Assembly (NCBI RefSeq): GCF_023715155.1
Contig: NZ_JAMBNQ010000032.1
Span: forward strand, 1-57,885
Direction of reading: 5' to 3'
DNA: 57,885 bases
DNA from: Neobacillus mesonae
GTDB taxonomy: Bacteria; Bacillota; Bacilli; Bacillales; Cytobacillaceae
Every line of letters begins with the position of its first letter. Positions within the stretch are counted from its first letter, which is position 1. Position numbers and translations under genes: made by a program. The notes under the pieces are model-generated. The model was not told where the DNA came from and made no database searches. It saw nothing but the letters and a program-made list of their open reading frames with translations. Of this stretch, positions 34,190-43,381 are shown in pieces.

Positions 34190-36130
34190 TTACTTATTCG
34201 TAAATGATGGCAGGCCGGAAATATACCCGATACCGCCTGTCTTGTTAATGCCGATTTCTTTATCCATTTCCTTTAATAATTCTTCTTTATTAACAGCAGT
34301 AATATCTTTTCCATCCACTTCGTCTCCAGGGTGCTGGAAGTTACTCATAATATAGGAGAATCCGTTGCGATCATCGGCAGCAAATAAGCCGGTTGATTCT
34401 GCCCCTGCAGGATTTGATAAAATCCGGGATAGCTCTTTAGTATCAACGTTATAGGCCCAGACATAGTTATTCGTATGCTTTCCGCTGTCTTCGCCGATAA
34501 ATAATGTTCTCATTTCTTCAGAGTAACTTAAGTTATCAGGATTAGCTACCTTGTCCACATTGGCAGTGTTGCCATATGCATCCGCAGTTGGAAGATCCTC
34601 ACCAACGATTAATCCAGACATCGAGGATGCAACATATTTACTTTGAATGCCTTTGCCGTTTTCATCCTTTTGACCGGCATTTAAATCTAATTGATAGGTA
34701 ACACCAGACTTAATTTTTGGCAATTGAATATCATCTTGCAGCCCTGAGCCTGATGTATCTTTTTCCATGCCCTTGCTTTGGTCAGAAATCGCCATATATA
34801 CCTTTTGATCTTTGGCGTTATACGTAACACCTTCCATTTTGTTGAATTCAGTTGTTGCCCCAAGATATGCTGCATAACGGCGTGATTCCATAAATGCTGC
34901 TGCTTTTTCCATACCAGGTTTTAGTTTCAGATATTCTGTATCACCATAGGAGTATTGCTTAATCGCTTTAAAGCCTTCCTTTGGTACGTCAGAGGTTTCA
35001 AAAATATCGCTGAATTGAATCCCTTTATCAATCAGCTTTTTAATTTCTTGATCTTTGGCATGCCCCAGCTTGATCCATTCTAAATCACCAGAACCGCCAT
35101 TTTCCGTCCCTGTTTGATTGAATTTAGCAGCATATAGTGTACCGGCTGATAATTTTTTAGCTTTATCGGCCACATACATGAACAAGCCTGTATTGCTTCC
35201 ATCATCACCAAAGTAAGCAGTACGGTTGTCCGGCATCATTTTCATTAACTCATGTGAGAAACGGCCAAGACTGTAATGTTTCTCGACTTTAACTTTGCCA
35301 TTGTTCTTGACTTGGATTTCTGGAACGTATCCATAGAAATATGGATTTGCTTTTGATTTATCGCCAAAGTAAAGCTGGGCGAAGCTTTCAACCTGTGTTC
35401 TTGCAGATGAATTGGCATCAAGTTCAAAATTACGGGCATCCGGCTCATATTCTTCCGACCCTAAATGAGTATTCCAAGGCGAAAGGGAACCATTACAAGG
35501 AATCCAAAGTCCATTCACGCTTGAAAAATCAATTTTCTTAACCTCTTTAGCTGTAAGGTCGCCAGTCTTCTTATCTTGGTCCAACGTGGTTAGTGACATG
35601 GATGCAGGTACAACACCGTATGCAGATTCTCCTGCTGCATCTACTGTCTGGTATTCATAATGGGTGACCATGTACAGTTTTCCTTTAATCGGATTGAGCA
35701 GGCTATTGGAATCCGGTGCATCAGATACAAATGGTACAGGATTTCCTGGTACACTATGATCCATGATTGGGTTCCCATTATAATCAATCGGAGTACCTGC
35801 AGCAATCAGTTCACCTTTATTCATAGCTACTTTATCTTCTGATTTAAAAAGCTTTTTATAGGTTAACGGGAAGTTTTTCACTTTTCCATCGCTGTATTTT
35901 ACATCAACAGAGGCAGTTGAATAAGTGTCTACCATTTGGTCAATGTCAGCAGGTGCTGGCATGCCATTAAATTTAACCGAATCAATCGTTACTTTACTAT
36001 GTCCTGCATTATGCCCATATTTATGTCCTTCATTATGACCTGCTGCAGCTGCCGGCGTGAGGGCAGGAATGGTTAATGCAACTGTTAAAGCAAAGCCCGC
36101 GCTTTTTTTAATAAGTTTCTTCTTATTCAT
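34190..36130 (-). CDS. phoX: PhoX-family alkaline phosphatase
   Basis: 646 residues with a signal peptide (KKSAGFALTVALTIPALTPAAAA) and a His-rich start of the mature protein. The DUF839/PhoX fold shows FPLTYKKLFKSEDKVAMNKGE, PCNGSLSPWNTHLGSEEYEPDARNFE (split here by family spacing), GRFSHELMKMMPDNRTAYFGDD and EDLPTADAYGNTANVDKVANPDNL. PhoX is a calcium/iron-dependent secreted phosphomonoesterase and phosphodiesterase used in phosphate starvation. It lies 97 bp after pstS with no obvious terminator between, so the PhoP box upstream of pstS may drive both. Confidence 0.93.
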   Translation of the reverse strand: MNKKKLIKKSAGFALTVALTIPALTPAAAAGHNEGHKYGHNAGHSKVTIDSVKFNGMPAPADIDQMVDTYSTASVDVKYSDGKVKNFPLTYKKLFKSEDKVAMNKGELIAAGTPIDYNGNPIMDHSVPGNPVPFVSDAPDSNSLLNPIKGKLYMVTHYEYQTVDAAGESAYGVVPASMSLTTLDQDKKTGDLTAKEVKKIDFSSVNGLWIPCNGSLSPWNTHLGSEEYEPDARNFELDANSSARTQVESFAQLYFGDKSKANPYFYGYVPEIQVKNNGKVKVEKHYSLGRFSHELMKMMPDNRTAYFGDDGSNTGLFMYVADKAKKLSAGTLYAAKFNQTGTENGGSGDLEWIKLGHAKDQEIKKLIDKGIQFSDIFETSDVPKEGFKAIKQYSYGDTEYLKLKPGMEKAAAFMESRRYAAYLGATTEFNKMEGVTYNAKDQKVYMAISDQSKGMEKDTSGSGLQDDIQLPKIKSGVTYQLDLNAGQKDENGKGIQSKYVASSMSGLIVGEDLPTADAYGNTANVDKVANPDNLSYSEEMRTLFIGEDSGKHTNNYVWAYNVDTKELSRILSNPAGAESTGLFAADDRNGFSYIMSNFQHPGDEVDGKDITAVNKEELLKEMDKEIGINKTGGIGYISGLPSFTNK

Positions 36131-36226
36131 TTTCGTTCCTCCTCGTTATAAGCTTTTCTCTCATCTACTTAACTGTGAATGTACGTCTTTTTGATTATGA
36201 TAATTTATTAGAAAAATAAAGATGTA

Positions 36227-37156
36227 TTATAGATTTTTTTGATTTCCTTGTGCGTCACGTTCTACTTGCATTTTCGTTACAGGAAGATATCCTTGTTCTT
36301 TTAAAAGATTGTTTTGAACATCATCTGACATGAGGAAGTCAAAGAATGCTTGAGATAATTCGTCTGGTTCCCCTTTTGTATAAGAATGCTCGTAAGCCCA
36401 GACTGGGAAATCTCCAGTTTGTACGTTTTCAGCTGTAGCTTCTACACCGTCAAGTGCAAGAGGTGTTACCGCATCATCAGTGAAATAAGAGAATGCTAGA
36501 TATCCGATTGCGCCATCTGTTTCGCTAATAATCTTTTTAACTGTGTTTGAAGAATCTTCCGTGATTCCTTCGGCTGGAGTTGCACCATCAAGAGCAAATT
36601 TATTAAATACTGCACGAGTACCAGATGAATCAGGACGGTTGACTAGAACGATTTTTTGATCTGCTCCGCCAAGTTCTTTCCAGTTTGTGATTTTGCCAGT
36701 GAATACTTTAATTAAATCTTCTTTCTTAATATCTTTGATTCCGACTTTAGGGTTAACGGCTGCTGTCATACCAACTACTGCTACTTTATGGTCTTTCAGC
36801 TGATCTGCTGGAATCCCTTCTTTTTCTTCCGCAAATACGTCTGAGTTACCGATTTGTACAGAGCCTTCTGCTACCTGTGAAAGGCCTGTCCCAGATCCTC
36901 CGGCATTGACTTGAATATCTACTTTAGGATTTTTAGCCATGAATTCTTCGGCTGCTGCTGCTACTAACGGCTGCATAGCTGAGGAGCCTGATATAACTAA
37001 TGAACCGGAAAGTTCCTTCTTTTCTTCTGTTTTTGGTGTGGTATTGTCACCTGTCTTTTCTGATTTTGCTGTGGAATTTGAACTTCCGCATGCTGCCATG
37101 ATGACCATGAACGCTGATAGAATGGCGAACAGGCTAAAACTCTTCAAACTTTTCAT
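36227..37156 (-). CDS. pstS: Phosphate ABC transporter substrate-binding lipoprotein
   Basis: 309 residues. Lipobox MAACGSS, an acidic/Thr-rich spacer, then the PstS fold with SLVISGSSAMQPLV, NAGGSGTGLSQVAEG, FTGKITNWKELGG, RPDSSGTRAVF and ETDGAIGYLAFSY. It binds phosphate for the Pst importer. pstC, pstA and pstB are not adjacent, so this is a separate copy or the operon was split. RBS AGGAGG precedes the ATG. A PhoP box lies upstream. Confidence 0.95.
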   Translation of the reverse strand: MKSLKSFSLFAILSAFMVIMAACGSSNSTAKSEKTGDNTTPKTEEKKELSGSLVISGSSAMQPLVAAAAEEFMAKNPKVDIQVNAGGSGTGLSQVAEGSVQIGNSDVFAEEKEGIPADQLKDHKVAVVGMTAAVNPKVGIKDIKKEDLIKVFTGKITNWKELGGADQKIVLVNRPDSSGTRAVFNKFALDGATPAEGITEDSSNTVKKIISETDGAIGYLAFSYFTDDAVTPLALDGVEATAENVQTGDFPVWAYEHSYTKGEPDELSQAFFDFLMSDDVQNNLLKEQGYLPVTKMQVERDAQGNQKNL

Positions 37157-37220
37157 TTTTGTCCTCCTAGATATTTTGAAGTTTTTAACATGTTTAAGAT
37201 TAATCCTAAATTATTAATGG

Positions 37221-37261
37221 GGTATTAATGGTATGTAAAGTTTTGTGAAGATTATGTAAAG
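37221..37261 (-). promoter_or_regulatory. PhoP box upstream of pstS-phoX
   Basis: Minus strand TTTACA-N5-TTCACA-N4-TTTACA-N5-TTAATA, four repeats at 10-11-bp spacing. This matches the PhoP consensus of TT(A/T/C)A(C/T)A repeats, about 65 bp upstream of the start. Confidence 0.85.
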
Positions 37262-37402
37262 TGTTGTTGTTATTTGTAGAAAATTCTATGGGCCGCATTT
37301 ATGGCTGACAAAAAAAGACTACTTAAAGGGCATCAAATAGGATAGTTATTCCAACAAACAGCCATAATAAAAAAGGAAAATATGATGAAAGCAGGGGTAT
37401 GA

Positions 37403-37624
37403 ATGGCTGAAGAAAACAAACCTTATTTCCGTAAAGAATCCATAAAACCTTCGCACGAAAATGAACCTGCGTATAATGTGTTTCTTAATGAAACATTAGT
37501 GGCTGAAGTGCGCGGGAGTGACCCTCAACATCAAACGGTTATTCCGATGAGGGCATTAAGTGATTATGAAGAGGATAAGCTTCACGAATATATTGCTGCT
37601 ATGTGTACGGAGGATAACTATTGA
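37403..37624 (+). CDS. Small hypothetical protein
   Basis: 73 residues (starts MAEENKPYFRKESIKPSHEN; acidic; ends CTEDNY). The pattern FLNETLVAEVRGSDPQHQTVIPMRALSDYEEDKL looks like a genuine soluble protein. A GGGG sequence lies a few bases before the ATG. It stands alone between the pstS promoter and array C. I do not recognise the family. Confidence 0.6.
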   Translation: MAEENKPYFRKESIKPSHENEPAYNVFLNETLVAEVRGSDPQHQTVIPMRALSDYEEDKLHEYIAAMCTEDNY

Positions 37625-37647
37625 TATTTCCCTTTTATGGGGATATA

Positions 37648-38540
37648 TGAAAGACGATTTGCTTGGGAAAATCTTGATTTTGTCTTTCATCGGGGCTATG
37701 AGAGACTAATTCCTTGGGAAAACCATGATTTTGTCTTTCATCGGGGTTATGAAAGACTAATTCCTTGGAAAAATCATGATTCTGTCTTTCATCGGGGCTT
37801 TGAAAGACAAATTCCTTGGTATAACCATGATTCTGTCTTTCAGCGGGGCCATGAAAGACAATTTCCTTGGGAAAATCTTGATTTTGTCTTTCATCGGGGC
37901 TTTGAGAGACAATTTCCTTGGGAAAATCTTGATTCTGTCTTTCATCGGGGCTATGAGAGACAATTTCCTTGGGAAAATCTTGATTCTGTCTTTCATCGGG
38001 GCTTTGAAAGACAAATTCCTTGGGAAAATCTTGATTTTGTCTTTCAGCGGGGCTATGAGAGACAATTTCCTTGGGAAAATCATGATTTTGTCTTTCATCG
38101 GGGCCATGAGAGACAAATTCCTTGAAAAAATCATGATTCTGTCTTTCATCGGGGCTTTGAAAGACAAATTCCTTGGGAAAAACTTGATTTTGTCTTTCAT
38201 CGGGGCTTTGAGAGACTAATTCCTTGGGAAAACCATAATTCTGTCTTTCATCGGGGTTATGAGAGACTAATTCCTTGGAAAAACCTAAGAAATGTCTTTC
38301 ATCGGGGCTTTGAGAGACATTTCTTAGGTTTTTATGCTGGTTTCTGTCCTTAAGAGCCCCTGTTAAAGACAGATTCACGACATTTAACTCGGGTTTTGTC
38401 CTCTAGAGGCCGGATTAAAGACAGATTCACTTCTTTAGAAGCGTATTCTGTCTTTAAGAGGCCCCATAAAAGACAGTTTCACCGCATTTGAGCGTATTCT
38501 GTCTTTAAGCTGCCGTTTAAAAGATAGTCTCACTACCATT
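37648..38540. repeat. 51-bp tandem repeat array C, about 17 units
   Basis: The first 13 units (to ~38310) repeat every 51 bp with the dyad GTCTTTCAT-CGGGGCT-ATGARAGAC and a spacer such as AAATTCCTTGGGAAAATC. The last four units (38343, 38395, 38447, 38498) keep a 51-52-bp period but change the dyad to CTGTCTTTAAG...TTAAAGACAG, the array B2 type. Both strands stay open (frames at 37637-38219 and 37635-38378) because the unit is a multiple of three. No start region or ribosome binding site supports translation. Confidence 0.92.
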
Positions 38541-38556
38541 TCATGCCGATTCAGTT

Positions 38557-39114
38557 TTATATCCGCTCATAACAAATATTCGCAAGGGCGCCGGCAATTA
38601 AAATAGTGAGAGCTGAAAAGAAGACGCTTCGAATTCCCAATGTTTGAAAGCCTAGTAAGACAACAAAGCAATCCATGAAGGCGATGATAAGCCCTATATT
38701 TAACGGGGCGGCTTTGGATATGAAATAAGCGATTAGATCCGTTCCCCCAGTGCTTGTCTTATATCGAAGCATCAAGCCAACCCCAATTCCGCAAATGGCC
38801 CCTCCTAAAACGGCGCTCACCCCAATCGGCAGGTAAAAATGATAGGGGGCCAGTAAATCAAGGAAAATAGCTGTCACAATCATCCCGTAAATACTGCCAT
38901 GAAACTGAGATCTGTCCTTCACAAATGCATAGAGGATTAATGGTGCACTTAACAGAACGGAACATAGTCCTGTTTGGTAGTCAAAATAATAATGTAAAAT
39001 CAGAGCAATGCCAATAATTCCTCCATCAATTAAATGATGGGGAACTAAAAAACCGTTAATGCCAATTGCTAGAAGAATACTTCCAATTACCAAGGCTGCT
39101 CCCCGGACAAACAT
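38557..39114 (-). CDS. YitT-family membrane protein
   Basis: 185 residues from the ATG at 39114 with GGTGGTGG upstream (an earlier start at 39180 adds 22 residues with poor signals). Five or six helices; the family pattern is GSILLAIGINGFLVPHHLIDGGIIGIALIL, RYKTSTGGTDLIAYFIS and LIIAFMDCFVVLLG. These proteins are abundant in Bacillus, and their function is unknown; many longer members add a DUF2179 domain, which is absent here. (The first motif continues over two helices.). Confidence 0.85.
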   Translation of the reverse strand: MFVRGAALVIGSILLAIGINGFLVPHHLIDGGIIGIALILHYYFDYQTGLCSVLLSAPLILYAFVKDRSQFHGSIYGMIVTAIFLDLLAPYHFYLPIGVSAVLGGAICGIGVGLMLRYKTSTGGTDLIAYFISKAAPLNIGLIIAFMDCFVVLLGFQTLGIRSVFFSALTILIAGALANICYERI

Positions 39115-39223
39115 GTTGTTCCACCACCCAACTGCTAAAAAAAGACTCAGTTTAACATATGAGGTTGTACAAAAAAACATGCTTATCCTTAAACATCTTG
39201 GTAAAAACCTAAACCCGCTAAAG

Positions 39224-39260
39224 GAAAAAATAAAGCCCCTGCTCTAAAAGCAGAAGCCTT
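39224..39260 (-). terminator. Terminator of the lsr operon
   Basis: Imperfect AAGGCTTCTGC...GCAGGGGCTTT stem followed by ATTTTTTCC on the minus strand, 36 bp after the lsrF stop. Confidence 0.65.
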
Positions 39261-39295
39261 ACTTCGACAAAATTCTAGCGGCGCCAGGCACCATG
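39261..39295 (-). repeat. GGTGCCTGG...AATTTTGTCGAAG element, left copy
   Basis: Read on the minus strand directly after the lsrF stop: GGTGCCTGGCGCCGC, then TAGAATTTTGTCGAAGT. A related sequence in the opposite orientation follows the last gene of the other lsr transcript (48132-48199). Confidence 0.6.
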
Positions 39296-40174
39296 CTAGT
39301 TCGTAAGCTCCCGGAAAAATTCAAATGCCTCCCGGTCCGTATATCCCTCATGTACCACCTTATTCACAGCTTGAACCATTTCCTCCGGATGTTCTGATTG
39401 GAAGATATTTCTTCCCATATCCACACCAGCTGCCCCGCCTTGGATGGAATTGTATGCGAGGGTAAGGGCATCTTTCTCCGGTATCTTCTTACCGCCGGCG
39501 ACCACTAATGGAACCGGACAGGCAGAGGCCACTTTTTCAAAATCCTCACAGTAATAGGTTTTCACCAGCTGTGCGCCAAATTCCGCCAGCATTCTTGTGG
39601 CCAGCAAAAAGAAGGTAGTAGTCCGCTCCATCTCTTTCCCTACTGCGACGACGCCCAATGTTGGAATCGAATATCTGGAACCCACATTAATCGCCCGGTT
39701 TAACTCTTCAATCGTTTCCTTTTGTCCCTCTGCCCCAATAAAGGTTTGAATGGCGATAGCACTTGCATTCATTTTAATGGCATCTTCAATGTCCACCACC
39801 ATGGATTCACGGCTCAAGTCATCCTGAAGAACACTAGAACCTGATGAAGCTCTTAAGGCAATCGCTTTATTATAGGTCGGCGGGACACTGCTCCTGATCG
39901 CCCCCCTCGTCCCCATTAAACAATCCGCGTAAGGAGCGAGCCTCGGAATTAGTAAATCCAGCCGCTCCAGCCCTGAAGTCGGCCCCATGAAATAGCCATG
40001 GTCAAATGCGAGCATCACCGTTTTCCCTGTCTTCGGGTTAAAGATTCTCGATAACCGGTCCTTCATCCCCCAATCATAGTTGTTAGCACCCTTTACATGG
40101 AAATTCCCATTATTTGCGAAAGGAACATTCTCGGAAAAATCCTTCGCATTTTTGTTTCCGATAGTATCTGCCAT
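39296..40174 (-). CDS. lsrF: AI-2 processing thiolase LsrF
   Basis: 292 residues of the class I aldolase-like fold: AFDHGYFMGPTSGLE, GTRGAIRSSVPPT, VAVGKEM, KTYYCEDFE (Lys) and VVAGGKKIPE, ending in GAAGVDMGRNIFQ. LsrF transfers an acetyl group from 3-hydroxy-2,4-pentadione-5-phosphate to CoA in degradation of phosphorylated autoinducer-2. It is the last gene of the lsrA-C-D-B-F operon, 122 bp after lsrB. Confidence 0.94.
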   Translation of the reverse strand: MADTIGNKNAKDFSENVPFANNGNFHVKGANNYDWGMKDRLSRIFNPKTGKTVMLAFDHGYFMGPTSGLERLDLLIPRLAPYADCLMGTRGAIRSSVPPTYNKAIALRASSGSSVLQDDLSRESMVVDIEDAIKMNASAIAIQTFIGAEGQKETIEELNRAINVGSRYSIPTLGVVAVGKEMERTTTFFLLATRMLAEFGAQLVKTYYCEDFEKVASACPVPLVVAGGKKIPEKDALTLAYNSIQGGAAGVDMGRNIFQSEHPEEMVQAVNKVVHEGYTDREAFEFFRELTN

Positions 40175-40296
40175 TACTTTCTCTCCTTTATTTCTAAGGC
40201 TATGTTAAATGACTGTTGAGCTGCTATACAGGGTTATGAAATCTATAGGTATCTTTAACACAGCCCTTTCTTATAAACCGCTGCTAGATCAAACGA

Positions 40297-41376
40297 TTAG
40301 AAATTGTAGTCGTTTGTATTTTCTTTCGTGAAGACAATCCGCTCCGGCAGCACGATAATGCCGGAATCATCGGCCGTATAATCGTAGCCTTGGATCGAGT
40401 TCGGCTCGACTTTTACAGAACCCATATCCGGAACATCAATTGACTCTCCCACCTTCAGTTCATTGCCCTGTGCTAACCAATAGGCAATATAGACGGCTAG
40501 GGCGCCTTGATCTTTTACATCCCATAAGCCATGGTTATGAATCGTTCCATTTTCGATAAACTGTCTCATTGAATTTGGAGATGCGAATCCAGTAATAATC
40601 ACATCTTCCGCTTTTAATCCTTTATTTTCCGCTGCCTGTGCCATTGCAGGAAGAGCAGTGGAGTCTGGGCAGATAATGGCATCAATGTCAGGATAAGATT
40701 CCAGGATGCTCCCTCCCACCTGTAATGATTTTTGTTCATTGGCATCGCCAAATTGAGTGGTCACGACTTCCCATTTTGGATATTTTTCTTTTATATATTT
40801 ATTGGCGTAATCGACCCAGGCGTTTTGGTCTGGAACGGTTGGGCTTGAATAGAACCAGGCAATTTTCTTCGCATCATTCGGATTCTTCATTTGTTCAGCC
40901 GCCATATCAACGAGCATTTTCCCCAGGATTTCAGGTGTTCCTTGGTTGACGTAAACAGAACGATATTTAGGATCCACATCAGAATCCCAGGTGACGACTT
41001 TAACCCCGGCATCCAATGCTTTTTTCAACGCCTGATTCAAACCGTCAGATGAGACAGATGAGATGGCAATCGCATCAGCACCGCTGTTCACAGCACTATT
41101 AATGATTTGTACCTGGTTGGCAACGGTTCCTTCAGGCGCCCCGTCGTACTTCACCTTAAAACCTACCTTCTTCGCCATTTCCTGTGCACCATCATTACCA
41201 GATTCAAAGAAGGCATTCCCTGTCATTTTTGGAATAAAAACAACTTGAATATCTTTCTTATCCTTCTTTGCGCCTCCATCATCGGATTTCCCTTCATCTT
41301 TTGAACCGCATGCTGCCACAAACATCATGACAATCGTCACAAGAATCAGTAGTTTCATAGATTTTAATTTTCCCAT
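40297..41376 (-). CDS. lsrB: AI-2 ABC transporter binding lipoprotein LsrB
   Basis: 359 residues. Lipobox VAACGSK, then a periplasmic-binding fold: QVVFIPKMTGNAFFESGNDG, VKYDGAPEGT, DADAIAISSVSSDGL-type strand, VTWDSDVDPKYRSVYVNQGTP, and ITGFASPNSMRQF. It binds the furanosyl form of AI-2 outside the cell and delivers it to LsrCD. It lies 6 bp after lsrD. Confidence 0.94.
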   Translation of the reverse strand: MGKLKSMKLLILVTIVMMFVAACGSKDEGKSDDGGAKKDKKDIQVVFIPKMTGNAFFESGNDGAQEMAKKVGFKVKYDGAPEGTVANQVQIINSAVNSGADAIAISSVSSDGLNQALKKALDAGVKVVTWDSDVDPKYRSVYVNQGTPEILGKMLVDMAAEQMKNPNDAKKIAWFYSSPTVPDQNAWVDYANKYIKEKYPKWEVVTTQFGDANEQKSLQVGGSILESYPDIDAIICPDSTALPAMAQAAENKGLKAEDVIITGFASPNSMRQFIENGTIHNHGLWDVKDQGALAVYIAYWLAQGNELKVGESIDVPDMGSVKVEPNSIQGYDYTADDSGIIVLPERIVFTKENTNDYNF

Positions 41377-41382
41377 TGCTGC

Positions 41383-42378
41383 CTAACCCCCATTTTGTTT
41401 ATGAGTGATGATTCTTTTTACGTTCAATCTGAAATCCGGATTGATCCCCAAGAATGCAACAGACACAATGAGGAGGACCCCCGTCGCCAAACCTATATAC
41501 TGGGTCGCAACTCCAGCCATTTGCAAACCAATTTGCATGAAGCCCAATAGTATACTTGCTAAAGCTGTCCCGACAACACCTCCTTTCCCTCCTGTAATTA
41601 ATGTTCCTCCCAATACGACGACCGTCAGAATCGGCATCAGATATTCGGCCCCGTAATCGGACCTGGCACTTCCTAGATAGGAAGTTAAGACAACTCCTGC
41701 AACCCCGGCACTTAAACCTGACAAAACATAGGCAGTCATCATAACCCTTTTCGTATTGATGCCGGCGTACTCTGCTGTGTTTTGGTTAATTCCAGTCAGG
41801 TAGAGATATCGGCCAAACCTCGTGCGGTGCAGAAGGATATACGCGATAAGAAACAGGATAAAAAAGATAATAACAGCATTCGGCAGTCCCAGAATTTCTC
41901 CATTGGCCATCTGCCCGAAACTTTCTGGAAAACCTGTAAACCCTTCATAGGTGCTGACACCAGACAATCCCACGAGCACAATGGCGATCCCGCTATATAA
42001 AAGCATGCCGCCAAGAGTAATTACCATCGCTTGAACCCTTGCATAGGCAATCAGCACTCCATTCAGAAGGCCGCATAATCCGCCCGTTAAAACGGCACAA
42101 ACAACAGCAGCCCAAATATTGAGCCCGGCTGTCTGTGACAGGAGCCCCGTGACAACAGAGCTTAACCCGATAATGGACACACCGGAAATATCGATGCCGC
42201 CCGTAATGACCACCAGCGTAAGAAAGAAACCAATAATAGCGATTGGAACAAAATCGTTAAAACTATTCAACAGGATCGAGGTATTCCAAAATCTGGGGTT
42301 CATCATTCCAAAAACAAGAATTTCGAGCACAATGATGACGAACAAAACAAGGTTCCATTTCGGGATTTTTTTTAGCAT
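41383..42378 (-). CDS. lsrD: AI-2 ABC transporter permease LsrD
   Basis: 331 residues of the BPD_transp_2 family: multiple helices with GGIDISGVSIIGLSSVV near residue 60 and VVLGGTLITGGKGGVVGT near residue 250. The ATG at 42378 follows AAAGGAGG by 12 nt and begins just after the lsrC stop. Upstream in-frame codons lie within lsrC and are not needed. Forms the membrane channel with LsrC. Confidence 0.92.
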   Translation of the reverse strand: MLKKIPKWNLVLFVIIVLEILVFGMMNPRFWNTSILLNSFNDFVPIAIIGFFLTLVVITGGIDISGVSIIGLSSVVTGLLSQTAGLNIWAAVVCAVLTGGLCGLLNGVLIAYARVQAMVITLGGMLLYSGIAIVLVGLSGVSTYEGFTGFPESFGQMANGEILGLPNAVIIFFILFLIAYILLHRTRFGRYLYLTGINQNTAEYAGINTKRVMMTAYVLSGLSAGVAGVVLTSYLGSARSDYGAEYLMPILTVVVLGGTLITGGKGGVVGTALASILLGFMQIGLQMAGVATQYIGLATGVLLIVSVAFLGINPDFRLNVKRIITHKQNGG

Positions 42379-42379
42379 G

Positions 42380-43381
42380 TCAATCTTGAGCCTCCTTTTG
42401 CAGAACTCTTGCATTTAACCGCAGCTTTTTTGCTTTTTTATTGGCATTAAATGCAAGGAGGGCATCCATCACAACGATGATGATTAACAGAGAACCCGAA
42501 ATTGTATCATTCCAAAAGGCCGGCACCTTCATATAAACAAGGGCAGAGTTAATCGATGTCAAAATAATCGCTCCCAGTGCTGCACCGACCACCGTGCCAA
42601 TTCCGCCTGACAAAGAAACTCCGCCAAGAACGCAGGCTGCGATGACCGTCAACTCCATTCCCACCCCGGCATTGGTCGAGACAAAGCCAATCTGGCTGAC
42701 AAAAATGAATCCAGCGAGTGCCGCACAAATACCGGAAATGACAAACGAATACGCGATATATCTTTTTACAGGAATCCCTAAGGAAACAGCACCGTCCACA
42801 TTGTCACCAATCGCATTGTAATACCTTCCCTTGCTGCTCTTTGACAGGAACACCTGAACAAGGATTACCGCCAAAATCACAATCACGGTCAATACGTTTA
42901 TCCCAAGAATCTCAAAATTGGAAAGCCTTTTTACATGGGCAGGGATATTTTCCACCCATTTTCCATTCGTATACATCACCTGGATCACCCGTGTGATAGA
43001 CAGGAGCGCAAGCGTCATAATAAAAGAAGAAATCTTTAATTTAATTACCCCAAATCCGTTAATCAAACCAATGCCGGCCCCTATTAAAATAGCAGCAATG
43101 ACAGCGGTAAAAATACTTCCCCCATCCCGCAGGATTGTGCCGCAAACGGCAGCCGTAAGCCCCAGCGTACCGCCGACGGAAATATCCAAATTCCCGGTTA
43201 AGAGGACAAAGGTCATTCCAACTGCAAGGACCATATACATGAGGCTGCTTTTTAACGACTTATCAATATTTTGCAAAGATAGATAGTCAGGGTTCATGAA
43301 ACCTACAATGATAAAGAGGAGGATTAAAAAGAGAAATGTTCGAAATTCCCGCAGTTTGATGATATTGGCCATACTAGCCAT
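42380..43381 (-). CDS. lsrC: AI-2 ABC transporter permease LsrC
   Basis: About 333 residues of the BPD_transp_2 family with GNLDISVGGTLGLTAAVCGT and CVLGGVSLSGGIGTVVGAAL. Three closely spaced ATGs (43390, 43381, 43372) could start it; AAAGGAAG and GGAG lie just upstream, and all are at or overlapping the lsrA stop (43374). This indicates translational coupling with the ATPase gene. Confidence 0.9.
   Translation of the reverse strand: MASMANIIKLREFRTFLFLILLFIIVGFMNPDYLSLQNIDKSLKSSLMYMVLAVGMTFVLLTGNLDISVGGTLGLTAAVCGTILRDGGSIFTAVIAAILIGAGIGLINGFGVIKLKISSFIMTLALLSITRVIQVMYTNGKWVENIPAHVKRLSNFEILGINVLTVIVILAVILVQVFLSKSSKGRYYNAIGDNVDGAVSLGIPVKRYIAYSFVISGICAALAGFIFVSQIGFVSTNAGVGMELTVIAACVLGGVSLSGGIGTVVGAALGAIILTSINSALVYMKVPAFWNDTISGSLLIIIVVMDALLAFNANKKAKKLRLNARVLQKEAQD

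Noticed and set aside
37635..38378. Overlapping repeat ORFs on both strands of array C (up to 247 codons)
   Set aside because: Several frames on both strands are open at once and none has start signals; this is an artefact of a 51-bp repeat.
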